From positions 1,550,001 through 1,614,000 of the forward strand of contig NZ_BQYL01000001.1 in assembly GCF_023706045.1 (NCBI RefSeq): a stretch of DNA of 64,000 nucleotides, read 5' to 3'. The translations under genes and the position numbers were made by a program. The notes below the pieces were generated by a model, which saw only the letters and a list, made by a program, of their open reading frames with translations, was not told the origin of the DNA and made no database searches. Positions 55,610-64,000 of the stretch are shown piece after piece. Positions within the stretch are counted from its first letter, which is position 1. Each line of letters opens with the position of its first letter. The stretch comes from Kangiella sp. TOML190. GTDB taxonomy: Bacteria; Pseudomonadota; Gammaproteobacteria; Enterobacterales; Kangiellaceae.

Positions 55610-58462
55610 TTAGCCAGCAGCAGATTCTTGGATGTAGCTTTTCGCTTCGATATTGACACGGTTAATTTCGTTGAGTAACTCAGAGTGAATGTCTTCGAGT
55701 TGATTATACTTTTGCTTTTTGAGTTTAGTTTCATATTGTGAGCTGATACGTTTTAGTTTCGGGGTTCCTAAGTAGCAGCTGGCGCCATGAAGCTTATGCA
55801 CATGAGTCAGCAGGGTTTCAAACTCTTGTGCTTGATATGCGGCATGAATGCTTTTACTGGTTTCAAAGTTAGTATCAACAAACAACTTTAGCATATCAGT
55901 GGCTAATTCAAGATTATTGTTGGCCAGCTTCAAACTCAACTCCCAATCTAAAGTGGTTTCATGCTCATCAGTATTGGTGCTTAGCTCCGATAAATTACCG
56001 CCACTGGTATTATCACCAGCTTCGTCGCTAGAACCTAGCCATTTCAATAAGCTTGTGGCTAAATCTTTTTCGGATACTGGTTTGGTCATATAGTCGTCCA
56101 TACCTGAACTGAGCAACTGCTCTTTTTCATTCGCCATGGCATGGGCGGTAAGCGCGATAATCGGGGTATTTTCATTAGTCTTATTGGAACGAATGGTTTT
56201 ACTGGCTTCGAGTCCATCCATTTCAGGCATTTGAATATCCATAAAGATGGCATCGTAAAGTTTGGTTTTTGCTAAAGAAACTGCCTGGACGCCGCTTTCA
56301 GCAGTATCAACTTTAACCCCTAAACCTTCCAATAAAATAGTAACCAAGCGTAAGTTTGCTGCATTATCATCGACGGCTAACACATAAGCTTTTTTAAATA
56401 ATTTTTGCACTTGGTTGGCAGCGAGTGTCTGATTAAGATCTTCTAAGGTTTCGGGTTTTAATACTTCTAATAAAGCATTGCTCAGGTTGTGATGAGTCAC
56501 CGGCTTGCGTAAGGTGCGCGTAACCCCAAGGGTTTGTAACTCTTCGAGCTCTTCAATATCGGTTGAGGTGCTAAAGCTAATGACTGGGCAGTTTAGCGCT
56601 GCGGCTTGATTGCACAGATATTGAAGTTGTTCATGGCGTCGTTTGAAACTAGAAGCGCCAACCACAATAACCTCAACGTCTTTACCGCTTTGTCGATAGA
56701 GATCTAATTCTGTTGACAAGTCTTCCATCACTTCAAAACTATTCACTACCATTTTCATATCTTCAAGCATCTGGGTCAGTGATAAGCGAGTAGAGGGATG
56801 GGGGTCAAAAATAAGCGCAGATTTATTTGCCAAAATATCAGAAGTTAAATGCTCCGAGTCATCAGTTTCAGAACGCTCACAGTCTAAGGTAAACCAGAAA
56901 TTAGATCCTTGGCCTTCGATACTGCTAACATTAATTTCGCCACCCATTTTTTCAACCAGCGATTTTGAAATAACTAAGCCAAGCCCGGTTCCACCAAAGA
57001 CGCGCTTAGTGCTAGCGTCTGCTTGACTAAAGGCTCTAAATAATGCGTTTTGCTGTTCAGGGTTTAGGCCAATGCCGGTATCTTTGACCTGAATTTTTAG
57101 TTTCACACCTTGATTCGTTTCCGATTCAATTTCTGCGTGCAACTCGACACTACCGGACTTGGTAAACTTAATCGCATTATTAATAAGGTTGGTAATAATT
57201 TGCTTAATGCGAACCGGATCGCCAAGCAAAGAGTGGGGTATATCCGAATAAATTAAAGAGACCAGCTCCAATCCTTTTTTATTAGCGTTTGGTCCTAGCA
57301 TACTAAAGACATCATCTACACATTCGCGCAGACTGAATGGGTAGCGCTCGAGTGACATTTTGCCCGCTTCGATTTTGGAATAATCCAAGACGTCGTCAAT
57401 AATTGATAAAAGGTTTACCGCAGAACGTTTAATGTCAAAAAGGAAATCTTTTTGCTTATTGGTTAGTTCGGTTTTCAGTAATAAGTCGGTAAAACCAATT
57501 ACGCCATTCATCGGAGTTCGAATCTCGTGACCCATGTTGGCGAGGAATTCGGTTTTAATACGGCTTGCTTCGACCGCTTGTTTGCGCGCTAAGTCAAGTT
57601 CCAGATTGTTTACCTCTAGTGTTTCTAGCGTTTCTTGCAAATCGGCGGTGGCTTGTTGAACGGCTAATTGCAGTTCTTCTTGGTTATGCTCCATGTGTTC
57701 GGCCATGGAGTTGATGCCTTTTTCGAGAGTGCTTAATTCGGCAAAAGTGTCAGCAGCTATGCGTGTATCTAAATGGCCCTCTTTAATTTTATTAACCCCG
57801 CCAACAATCGCATTAATCGGCTCGGTAACGCTGGCTGCCATTTTTCGCCCTAAAAAACCGCCGATAACAATACCAAGCAAACCGATCATTAAACTAGCAA
57901 ACAGCGCTTTATATTTTGCGACTAGGGAAAATTCCTTGGTTAAATAGATTGCCACATAGCCCAATAGATTGGATTTTTGAGCATGGCTTTGTTTGCTGTC
58001 CCATGGGGTTCCTATTTCTTTAATGCTAGAGACAATCGGAGCGTAAAAAACCGTACCGTTGCTTAATGGGTGGGTGGTGACCATGCGGAACTTGTTGGGA
58101 TTGTTGGTATCACTTTTTGTTTGTGATAACAGCTCCAGCGACATGGCTTGTAAGTATTCTCGACTGCCAGTTGAAGAAATTATGCGACGGTTATGATCGT
58201 AGAAGGTAACGGCAACTAAATCCTTGTCATTATCTTGAGCGATGCGACTGATATTCACCAAGTTTTCGTAATTAAGGCTGACAATATCATACTCGCCGGT
58301 CATCGCTAGTTGGCTAGCAATGGTTTTTCCTCTTTGCATCAAAGAGTCATCAACTTTATTAGAATAGCTATTAATAAAGAAGACACTCATCAACAAAGCA
58401 ACTAAAATTGTTGGCGCCAACGCTAGCGTTAATATACGAGGGCTGATTCCCCAGTTGCTCAT
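55610..58462 (-). CDS. barA: Hybrid sensor histidine kinase BarA
   Basis: BarA phosphorylates UvrY/GacA, feeding the Csr/Rsm small-RNA system. Two helices (about 12-32 and 185-205) bracket a periplasmic sensor, followed by HAMP, HisKA with H312 in LANMGHEIRTPMNGVIG, an ATPase domain (GTGLGLVISKSLVEKMGG), a degenerate receiver, a true receiver with D742 in FMDIQMPEMDG, and an HPt domain with H892 in HKLHGASCYLG. Length is 950 aa (E. coli 918). Divergence from rlmD with one gene between repeats the E. coli locus. Its ATG overlaps the stop of the upstream binding-protein gene (ATGA), so the two are translationally coupled. Confidence 0.92.
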   Translation of the reverse strand: MSNWGISPRILTLALAPTILVALLMSVFFINSYSNKVDDSLMQRGKTIASQLAMTGEYDIVSLNYENLVNISRIAQDNDKDLVAVTFYDHNRRIISSTGSREYLQAMSLELLSQTKSDTNNPNKFRMVTTHPLSNGTVFYAPIVSSIKEIGTPWDSKQSHAQKSNLLGYVAIYLTKEFSLVAKYKALFASLMIGLLGIVIGGFLGRKMAASVTEPINAIVGGVNKIKEGHLDTRIAADTFAELSTLEKGINSMAEHMEHNQEELQLAVQQATADLQETLETLEVNNLELDLARKQAVEASRIKTEFLANMGHEIRTPMNGVIGFTDLLLKTELTNKQKDFLFDIKRSAVNLLSIIDDVLDYSKIEAGKMSLERYPFSLRECVDDVFSMLGPNANKKGLELVSLIYSDIPHSLLGDPVRIKQIITNLINNAIKFTKSGSVELHAEIESETNQGVKLKIQVKDTGIGLNPEQQNALFRAFSQADASTKRVFGGTGLGLVISKSLVEKMGGEINVSSIEGQGSNFWFTLDCERSETDDSEHLTSDILANKSALIFDPHPSTRLSLTQMLEDMKMVVNSFEVMEDLSTELDLYRQSGKDVEVIVVGASSFKRRHEQLQYLCNQAAALNCPVISFSTSTDIEELEELQTLGVTRTLRKPVTHHNLSNALLEVLKPETLEDLNQTLAANQVQKLFKKAYVLAVDDNAANLRLVTILLEGLGVKVDTAESGVQAVSLAKTKLYDAIFMDIQMPEMDGLEASKTIRSNKTNENTPIIALTAHAMANEKEQLLSSGMDDYMTKPVSEKDLATSLLKWLGSSDEAGDNTSGGNLSELSTNTDEHETTLDWELSLKLANNNLELATDMLKLFVDTNFETSKSIHAAYQAQEFETLLTHVHKLHGASCYLGTPKLKRISSQYETKLKKQKYNQLEDIHSELLNEINRVNIEAKSYIQESAAG

Positions 58463-59490
58463 AAATCTTGATCCTTAGTCGAATAGATATTTTCGATCAA
58501 TTTTGTTTTTCTGGTCAAAGAACCCACTGATTCCTTGTCGTAACCCATCAGTTGGCTGATGTAATTATTCGAGTCTATCATAAAATTATTCGGCTCTTGA
58601 AACGGCTTAAGATTTTTCTTGGTTAGAATGTCGCGTACCATTTCGGCAGCTTGTTGACCGATTTGGTGAGGCTGGCTGAATAATACTACCATTGCTCCTT
58701 GTTTTAAGAGGGTTCGACTATCACCAATCACGATAATTTTGTTTTTATAACTGTTCATCATCAAAGCTTTCTGTTTGGCTAAAGAAGCACCGAAATCTTG
58801 GCTTTTGACCAACAATACTCGGCAGCATGCATCGATGCTATTACTGGCTTCTAAAATACTGGTTTTGCTGCTGTGCTCCATAGCCATAAAAGGCACATCG
58901 AAAGTTCTTGCGGTATTTTCAAATAGTAACTTTTGTTCTATTTGTTGTTTGGTAAAAAAAGATGCGGTTTGAGTTTGATAAAAGTTCATTGCTTGGATCA
59001 AGGCAAAAAAGCGCTGTGCAGGCTGCTGACTGCTAATGGCATAGACTTGTTCAGGATTTTGTATCGTGAGCTCTCTAAATAATGGCTCGGAAAGCATTAA
59101 CCCAATTTTTTTAGCAGAGACAGAAGTATCTTTAAGGCTAAGCCAAGCGTGGTCACCAGCGGTAATGATGAAGTCGTAGCTTGAGTTAAGCTGGCTGCTT
59201 AAGTCTTGCCCTATAACAAAGGGCTGATAGCGTATCTCGAAGTTAAGGGCCAGTTGCGAGTCTGAGTTTAAAATGCTTTTAAACGCCTGATAAATAGGTG
59301 CTCGCTCTGGCTTTTGATAAGGTGCAATCCACAGCAGCGAAACGCTTTTTGTAACCGTATTGTCTAAACTAGGGAGATCTTCACTGGCAGCAAGCATTAA
59401 ACTATTAAACATCAACAAACCTGCCACTAATACCCCGAAAGGTTTTATCGTTGCGCGAAAATGAATTGCTTTAAGTTGCTCTATATTCAC
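58459..59490 (-). CDS. Periplasmic ABC-type substrate-binding protein co-transcribed with barA
   Basis: This 343-aa protein has an N-terminal hydrophobic segment (KPFGVLVAGLLMFNSLMLAAS) consistent with export. The mature part has the two-lobed fold of the ABC substrate-binding family related to TrpX/COG2984: SLLWIAPYQKPERAPIYQAFK, FDFIITAGDH-like YDFIITAGDHAWLSL, VYAISSQQPAQRFFALIQAM and IVIGDSRTLLKQGAMVVLFSQPHQIG. No permease or ATPase gene is nearby. It overlaps barA by four bases as the upstream gene, so it may supply a ligand signal to the kinase. That link is inference from context. Confidence 0.8.
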   Translation of the reverse strand: MNIEQLKAIHFRATIKPFGVLVAGLLMFNSLMLAASEDLPSLDNTVTKSVSLLWIAPYQKPERAPIYQAFKSILNSDSQLALNFEIRYQPFVIGQDLSSQLNSSYDFIITAGDHAWLSLKDTSVSAKKIGLMLSEPLFRELTIQNPEQVYAISSQQPAQRFFALIQAMNFYQTQTASFFTKQQIEQKLLFENTARTFDVPFMAMEHSSKTSILEASNSIDACCRVLLVKSQDFGASLAKQKALMMNSYKNKIIVIGDSRTLLKQGAMVVLFSQPHQIGQQAAEMVRDILTKKNLKPFQEPNNFMIDSNNYISQLMGYDKESVGSLTRKTKLIENIYSTKDQDL

Positions 59491-59618
59491 AATGGTGAGT
59501 TTTCCAAGCAGAAAGTTAAAATGCCGCTATAATAGATTAAAAATAAATCTACCCTGCCTAAGCAAGCGGTGCAAGCCGAAATTTAGGCCAAACACTTTAA
59601 GCCTTAAGATTAAGCACT

Positions 59619-60386
59619 ATGAACTTATTTGTATTTGATATCGAAACCATTCCTGACTTCGAGGCTGGTCGCGAGCTAAACGATTTTGATGGGCTGTCTG
59701 ATGAAGACGTCGTTTCGGCCATGGAGCATATGCGTTACCAGCAATCGGGCACCAGTTTCCAGCCACTCTATTTGCACAAGGTGGTAGCCATTTCTGCGGT
59801 ATTCCGTTACGGCGATAAGGTCAAAGTCTGGTCGTTAGGCGATGAAAATGCCGATGAAAAAGAAATTATCCAACGCTTTTTCGATGGTATTGAACGCTTT
59901 ACCCCAACTCTTGTCTCCTGGAATGGCTCTGGCTTTGATCTACCGGTGCTGCACTATCGCGCCATGAAACATAATGTGGTGGCGCAAAAATATTGGGATA
60001 TGGGCGAAATCGACAGCCAGTTTAAGTGGAATAATTACATCAATCGTTACCAGATGCGGCATACCGACTTGATGGATTTATTGGCTATGTACAATGGTCG
60101 CGCCAATGCGCCGTTAGATAAGTTGGCTTCGATGCTTGGCTATCCAGGCAAGATGGGCATGAGCGGTGCTAAAGTCTGGGAAACCTATAATCAAGGAAAC
60201 CTTAAAGCTATTCGCGATTATTGTGAAACTGACGTCTTAAATACCTATCTTGTTTACCTGCGTTTTGAGATAATGCGCGGCAATTTAAGCATGGACGACT
60301 ATCAATTGGAGACGCAAAAGCTTAAAGCTTATTTGCGCGAAGAGAATAAAGACCATTTTGATGAGTTTTTAGAGGCATGGAAATAG
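59619..60386 (+). CDS. DEDDy 3'-5' exonuclease related to the PolB exonuclease domain
   Basis: The 255-aa protein carries the exonuclease motifs of family-B polymerases alone: ExoI LFVFDIETIPD (D7, E9), ExoII SWNGSGFDLPVLHYR, and ExoIII DYCETDVLNTYLVY, where YCETD is the Y-x3-D of the DEDDy class. No polymerase domain is present. It is a conserved but little-studied bacterial family, probably acting on single-stranded DNA or RNA ends. It is divergent from the binding-protein-barA operon and 33 bp ahead of rlmD. Confidence 0.87.
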   Translation: MNLFVFDIETIPDFEAGRELNDFDGLSDEDVVSAMEHMRYQQSGTSFQPLYLHKVVAISAVFRYGDKVKVWSLGDENADEKEIIQRFFDGIERFTPTLVSWNGSGFDLPVLHYRAMKHNVVAQKYWDMGEIDSQFKWNNYINRYQMRHTDLMDLLAMYNGRANAPLDKLASMLGYPGKMGMSGAKVWETYNQGNLKAIRDYCETDVLNTYLVYLRFEIMRGNLSMDDYQLETQKLKAYLREENKDHFDEFLEAWK

Positions 60387-60419
60387 CTTCTTGATTAGAG
60401 ATAATTATAGAGATTGATT

Positions 60420-61763
60420 ATGGCAAGACGTCGCCGCAGAAAACCATTACCCAAAGATCCTGTCACCGCATCGATCCATGCCTTTTCTCATGAAGGTCGA
60501 GGTATTTGTTCAATCGAGGGCAAAACTACCTTTGTCGATAATGCGCTCTTGGGCGAAGTGGTGGATTTTCTCTATACCGAAAAGCGTGGCAAGTTTGACG
60601 AAGGCTTGGCGGTTGAAATTCACCAAGCTTCTAATGATAGGGTTTCGCCACCATGCGCTCATGCAGATATTTGTGGCGGCTGTAGTTTGCAACATATGGC
60701 TAATGCGGCGCAAATTGCCCATAAGCAGTCGGTACTGGTAGAGCAGCTCAAGCATTTTGGCGCGGCAGAAGACTATGAATTAGTTGAACCGATGCAAGCC
60801 GATGTGTTGGGGTATCGCCGTAAAGCGCGTTTGGGCGTGAAATATGTACCGAAAAAAGGCGGCGCCTTAGTAGGTTTTCGTGAAAAGAAAAGTAATTTCC
60901 TAGCACAAATTGAGTCTTGTGCTGTTCTGGATCAGCGAGTAGGGCAGTTGATACGTCCGCTGCGCGATATGATTTCGGAGCTTGATACTAATGATAAAAC
61001 CGCACAGCTTGAGGTCGCCATGGGTGATGATCAGGTAGCTCTAGTGGTGCGTCATTTGGTAGAGCTGACGGAAAAAGATAAAACCCTATGGACCGACTTT
61101 GGCCAAAAACACGGTTTGTATATTTACTTACAACCCAAAGGCCCAGATACGGTACATTTACTTTATGGTCCCGATAAGCGTGATTGGCTGTCTTATCGCA
61201 TCGATGCTTTTGATGTGGAATTATTGTTCCACCCGATGGATTTCACTCAAGTCAACGCCAGCATTAACCAGCAAATGGTGAAAAAAGCCATCGACTGGCT
61301 AGAACCAAAAGATGAGGATCGTATTTTGGATCTGTTCTGTGGCTTAGGGAATTTCACCATTCCGCTAGCCACCGTTGCTAAAAATGTGGTCGGCGTCGAA
61401 GGCTCAGATGCCATGGTCGAGCGCGGCGCCATGAACGCCAAGCATAACGGCTTAGCCAATGTAGAGTTTTACGCCACTAATTTGCAAGACGACTTCACTG
61501 CCGAAGACTGGGCGCAACAAGGCTTTAATAAGGTGCTGATCGACCCACCACGAAGCGGAGCCTTAGACGTAGTGCAAAACATCACCCGCTTTAATCCAGA
61601 GCGTATAGTGTATGTATCGTGCAACCCAGCGACCTTGGCGCGTGACGCTGGCGAGCTTAAAGAAAAAGGTTATCAGCTGGTTAAGGCGGGGGTGATGGAT
61701 ATGTTTCCAGGCACAACCCACACAGAATCCATCGCCTTGTTTGAAAAGGGCAAAAAAGTCTAA
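60420..61763 (+). CDS. rlmD: 23S rRNA (uracil-1939-C5)-methyltransferase RlmD
   Basis: It makes m5U1939 in 23S rRNA. The start is ATG 60420 (MARRRRRKPLPK). A TRAM domain (about 10-70) is followed by the 4Fe-4S site C79, C85, C88 (CAHADICGGC) and C167, matching E. coli C81, C87, C90 and C162. The methylase has LDLFCGLGNFTIPLA, the LIDPPRSGA motif and catalytic cysteine in YVSCNPATLARD. Length is 447 aa (E. coli 433). rlmD near barA is the E. coli order. Confidence 0.96.
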   Translation: MARRRRRKPLPKDPVTASIHAFSHEGRGICSIEGKTTFVDNALLGEVVDFLYTEKRGKFDEGLAVEIHQASNDRVSPPCAHADICGGCSLQHMANAAQIAHKQSVLVEQLKHFGAAEDYELVEPMQADVLGYRRKARLGVKYVPKKGGALVGFREKKSNFLAQIESCAVLDQRVGQLIRPLRDMISELDTNDKTAQLEVAMGDDQVALVVRHLVELTEKDKTLWTDFGQKHGLYIYLQPKGPDTVHLLYGPDKRDWLSYRIDAFDVELLFHPMDFTQVNASINQQMVKKAIDWLEPKDEDRILDLFCGLGNFTIPLATVAKNVVGVEGSDAMVERGAMNAKHNGLANVEFYATNLQDDFTAEDWAQQGFNKVLIDPPRSGALDVVQNITRFNPERIVYVSCNPATLARDAGELKEKGYQLVKAGVMDMFPGTTHTESIALFEKGKKV

Positions 61764-62143
61764 AATCACTTTATGCTTTGTTAAAATCTAAAATTGAATT
61801 GGTCATTTGCAGTTAGCAAACTCCCGCATCAATTTTAGATTTTGCCGCGCCTAAAGCAATTTTATTTCTTTTTTATCAGTAACTTAGAGCTGCATTCTGA
61901 AACCCCAGTGCAGGCAAGGGTCCACTTGATCGACACCGCAAGAACTCAGAATAGACTCTTGTCAATAATTGCGCCTGCATTATTCTAATTTCCGCCATCT
62001 GACCTACAGGAGGTAGGGAATGCAATAGCCTTGCTCCAAACAAGGTTGCCTTGGCGGTCGTTCGCAGGAGTTTCGTTGGTAGGTTAGCGGTGAGCTTGCG
62101 AACCCTAACAAAAGGCACTGCTATTTTGTCGGACTATATAAAC
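61764..62143. other. Gene-free, repeat-bearing spacer
   Basis: No credible gene lies in these 380 bp. The sequence includes a small dyad CCTACAGGAGGTAGG, and from 62077 the second copy of an intergenic repeat. An 80-codon leftward frame here (61876-62118) has no convincing ribosome binding site and overlaps the repeat. No tRNA or terminator with a T tract is evident. Confidence 0.5.
62077..62111. repeat. Intergenic repeat copy B
   Basis: TTGGTAGGTTAGCGGTG and then AGCTTGCGAACCCTAACAAA (62090-62109 for the core) parallel the copy at 41914-41948, with 17 of 20 core bases identical. Confidence 0.55.
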
Positions 62144-62527
62144 TCACTTCAATTCATGTTTACTGGTTAATAAATAACTCAGCCACACAATACCCATAAA
62201 TAAGTCTACCAATCCCATCATCACAGTTTGTAAGGCAATTTCTGAATGACACCAACTGATCAGCAGGGCAATAAAAAAGTTAAACTTTCCTACGGTGCCT
62301 ATCCATAACAATGGTCGATTAAACTCCTTTTGACGCGCTAAATATAGGTAGCCAAATGCCCATATAAGAATAGTTCCAGCGACAAAACTTGAATAAATCA
62401 ATTGTGGCGGAACTGGTAAGCCAGCAGATTTTCCTAGAGTTTCAGGAAAGGCGAAAGACACGAACCCAAAAAGGTTAAAGATAAAAGAGAAGTACAATAA
62501 CATTCTAGCTAGAGATTTTAGCTTCAT
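62144..62527 (-). CDS. Small four-helix membrane protein
   Basis: The start is set at ATG 62527 (MKLKSLARMLLYF), because AGGAAAG lies just upstream; an ATG five codons earlier has no such site. The 127-aa product has four hydrophobic helices: LLYFSFIFNLFGFVSFAF, LIYSSFVAGTILIWAFGYLY, LWIGTVGKFNFFIALLISW and VMMGLVDLFMGIVWLSYLL. The mixed helix pattern is that of small DoxX- or DUF4345-like proteins, but I cannot assign it. It is isolated between repeat-bearing spacers. Confidence 0.72.
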   Translation of the reverse strand: MKLKSLARMLLYFSFIFNLFGFVSFAFPETLGKSAGLPVPPQLIYSSFVAGTILIWAFGYLYLARQKEFNRPLLWIGTVGKFNFFIALLISWCHSEIALQTVMMGLVDLFMGIVWLSYLLTSKHELK

Positions 62528-62740
62528 ATGGACTTTCCTCATTTTGTAGATAAGGTTTTAGGTTGCCATAGTTGCTAACGGTTATGCAACAATCCTAAGT
62601 AAGCAAGGCAGGGTAATTTCTTGGGGTTTGTAAGGTGTCCATTTAGCCCATTGGTTTTGCTACGGACTTACTTGGTTGCAAAGTCAATGTCCAGCTTGAC
62701 TGAGCACTTTTCATAATGACGGGTAAAAATAAAGCTCGTC

Positions 62741-62787
62741 ATTCTGCGGTATCCAAGGGCACTTCCGGCGGTCGCTTACCGCAGAAT
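62741..62787. repeat. REP-like inverted repeat element
   Basis: ATTCTGCGGTA (62741-62751) and TACCGCAGAAT (62777-62787) are perfect 11-bp inverted arms around 25 nt. Flanks CGTC and CCAGTG resemble the CGTCATTCTGCGG...CCGCAGAATCCAG intergenic repeats of many Gram-negatives. No transposase is adjacent. Confidence 0.7.
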
Positions 62788-62815
62788 CCAGTGTTAAACA
62801 ACCAGAACCTTTGAA

Positions 62816-64000
62816 TCAAGATGTTAATTGGCTGTATAGCTCAAACAGGTGTTTGACTCTGGCGAGCGGGCTACTAAAAGGTTTGTCGCGGTAGAGTTTA
62901 TCCACGGCTTTGTCCATGGCGTTATGGGCCTTGCGCAATTCGGGCGGCATCAAGTCGGGATCATAGAGATCAGCCAAACTGGTGCTGGCGTCTTTGTCCA
63001 CTTCCTGCTGCCTCGCGTCTAAAATGGCTTGAGCCAATTGTTCGATCTGGGCTTTTTGCGCATCTGTGGCTTGCGGCCAAGGGAAATTGTTATACACCAG
63101 TTTAATAGAGTAACGATAATCACTTTTTAGGCGACCTGCCACGGTGCGCATCCAGTCCATATGCATCTGGCTGGTTAAAACGCCAAATTCATAGAGGCTG
63201 GCATTGGGGATTATTAGTGCTGCATCGGTTACAACAGTATTTTGATCGAAAAAGCCCATAGGAACATATTCTCGTCTTTCAGAAGAAACGCGGGGGACAA
63301 GAATATAAGTTCCTTGTTTTGGGTGGCGTATCTCACCAAAAAGCCAAGGTGCTTCTGCTAGTTTTTTGGTAGAGGCTCGGTTACTAGTTGAACGCATTTG
63401 AAACACGCCCTCAATACGGCGCTTAACTTCTGGAATTTGCATCAAGTCACGTCGTTGTTTTGCACTTGAATCCGCTAACCAAAGACAATAGCGTTGAATA
63501 GAATTGATGTATTCACGAGCACCGAGCGCTGGTTTTATCCAGTGTTCTAGTTCTGGATTTGAGTTGATAAGGGCTTGTTTTTCCTCGGCATTAAGTAGTA
63601 AACAGCCACCATCATTTGGCATGCTGCCAAAAACCATTTCAGGTACAGAGCAAATGGGCTTTGCTCGGTTTGCGATGATTTTATCTATTGCATCCACTAA
63701 GTAAGGATTGATTGCTTCAGCCTTAATTGGCAATGCTTCAGATCTAACATCTGGGTAATCAAAAATGGTTTTAGTGGCTGAGTCTTGCAAGCCAAACCCC
63801 ACAATAATGCAGTGCACGGCAGCTTTGCCTTTGGCATCGTTATGCCATTGGAAGGTGCGGTGAGCAAAGTTGATTTTATATCCCATGTCTAAAATCGGTT
63901 GCCAGAGAATGGCTACTTGTTCGCCCATAGTTATAGAGTTAGTAGAAACTAGGGCAATTTTTATTTTGGTGTTTCGAGCAAAAATAGCAGATTTATAAAA
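62816..64000 (-). CDS. MmeI-like (type IIG) class I DNA methyltransferase, C-terminal part (truncated by window edge)
   Basis: The leftward frame is open to the last base; the part upstream of the first in-window ATG reads ALVSTNSITMGEQVAILW, matching the methyltransferase-core segment after the NPPY motif in MmeI-family enzymes. Only the end of the methylase core, the target-recognition region (LIIPNASLYEFGVLTSQMHMDWMR, YNNFPWP) and the C-terminal helical part are inside. These proteins methylate adenine; many also carry an N-terminal nuclease that would lie outside the window. Homologues without the nuclease, such as YeeA-like or BREX-type enzymes, are alternatives. Neighbouring genes beyond 64000 would settle this. 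Confidence 0.8.
   Translation of the reverse strand, partial: FYKSAIFARNTKIKIALVSTNSITMGEQVAILWQPILDMGYKINFAHRTFQWHNDAKGKAAVHCIIVGFGLQDSATKTIFDYPDVRSEALPIKAEAINPYLVDAIDKIIANRAKPICSVPEMVFGSMPNDGGCLLLNAEEKQALINSNPELEHWIKPALGAREYINSIQRYCLWLADSSAKQRRDLMQIPEVKRRIEGVFQMRSTSNRASTKKLAEAPWLFGEIRHPKQGTYILVPRVSSERREYVPMGFFDQNTVVTDAALIIPNASLYEFGVLTSQMHMDWMRTVAGRLKSDYRYSIKLVYNNFPWPQATDAQKAQIEQLAQAILDARQQEVDKDASTSLADLYDPDLMPPELRKAHNAMDKAVDKLYRDKPFSSPLARVKHLFELYSQLTS

Noticed and set aside
61876-62118. 80-codon leftward frame between rlmD and the small membrane gene
   Set aside because: It overlaps the dispersed repeat, lacks a ribosome binding site and has an Arg/Leu-rich composition typical of spurious frames.

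Overview
The window reads as chromosomal DNA of a moderately AT-rich, Gram-negative gammaproteobacterium. Evidence is gene content and order. Several blocks match the Escherichia coli arrangement: holD-rimI-prfC with a yjjV-like gene, mltF divergent from purL, ypjD-corB divergent from ffh, rpsP-rimM-trmD-rplS, xerD-dsbC-recJ, and barA divergent from rlmD. PsrA next to FadE, an AlgP-like Lys/Ala-rich protein and two MscS channels are more typical of marine or Pseudomonas-like gammaproteobacteria. A Kangiella-like organism is my best guess, but that rests on memory and not on any search.

Layout. 1-7.9 kb: end of an FtsX/YbbP-type permease, topA, pyrD, rlmKL and a convergent histone-H1-like gene. 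8-13 kb: a thioredoxin-fold protein, psrA with a clear promoter and operator, fadE and a membrane diguanylate cyclase. 13-21 kb: a short leuA, holD-rimI-prfC, a YjjV-like protein with a damaged metal site, an orphan GspE/PilB ATPase and mltF. 21.5-35.6 kb: purL, an unknown anchored protein, an MscS channel, a CPA1 antiporter, gshA, putP with a GNAT gene, kbp, purT and uspA, the last preceded by an exact FNR/Anr-type site. 35.6-40.2 kb: a leftward operon ypjD-corB-MMPL exporter. 40.4-47.1 kb: ffh and the rpsP operon, separated by about 3.2 kb of small accessory genes. 47.3-61.8 kb: a SRPBCC/GyrI-like protein, xerD, dsbC, recJ, a lipoprotein, MscS, mtaB, barA co-transcribed with a periplasmic binding protein, a DEDDy exonuclease and rlmD. 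61.8-64 kb: repeat-bearing spacer DNA, a small membrane protein and the 3' part of an MmeI-like methyltransferase gene running off the window.

Most of the window is conserved housekeeping: translation and RNA modification (prfC, rimM, trmD, rplS, rlmKL, rlmD, mtaB), nucleotide synthesis (pyrD, purL, purT), DNA maintenance (topA, holD, recJ, xerD), envelope and stress functions. The less ordinary parts are the ffh-rpsP insertion (with a 40-bp perfect palindrome, a frameshifted membrane gene and shared low-complexity tails), the barA-binding-protein operon, the metal-site substitutions in the YjjV homologue, the LeuA without its feedback domain, and an intergenic repeat family seen twice. I found no tRNA, rRNA, CRISPR array, transposase or prophage gene.
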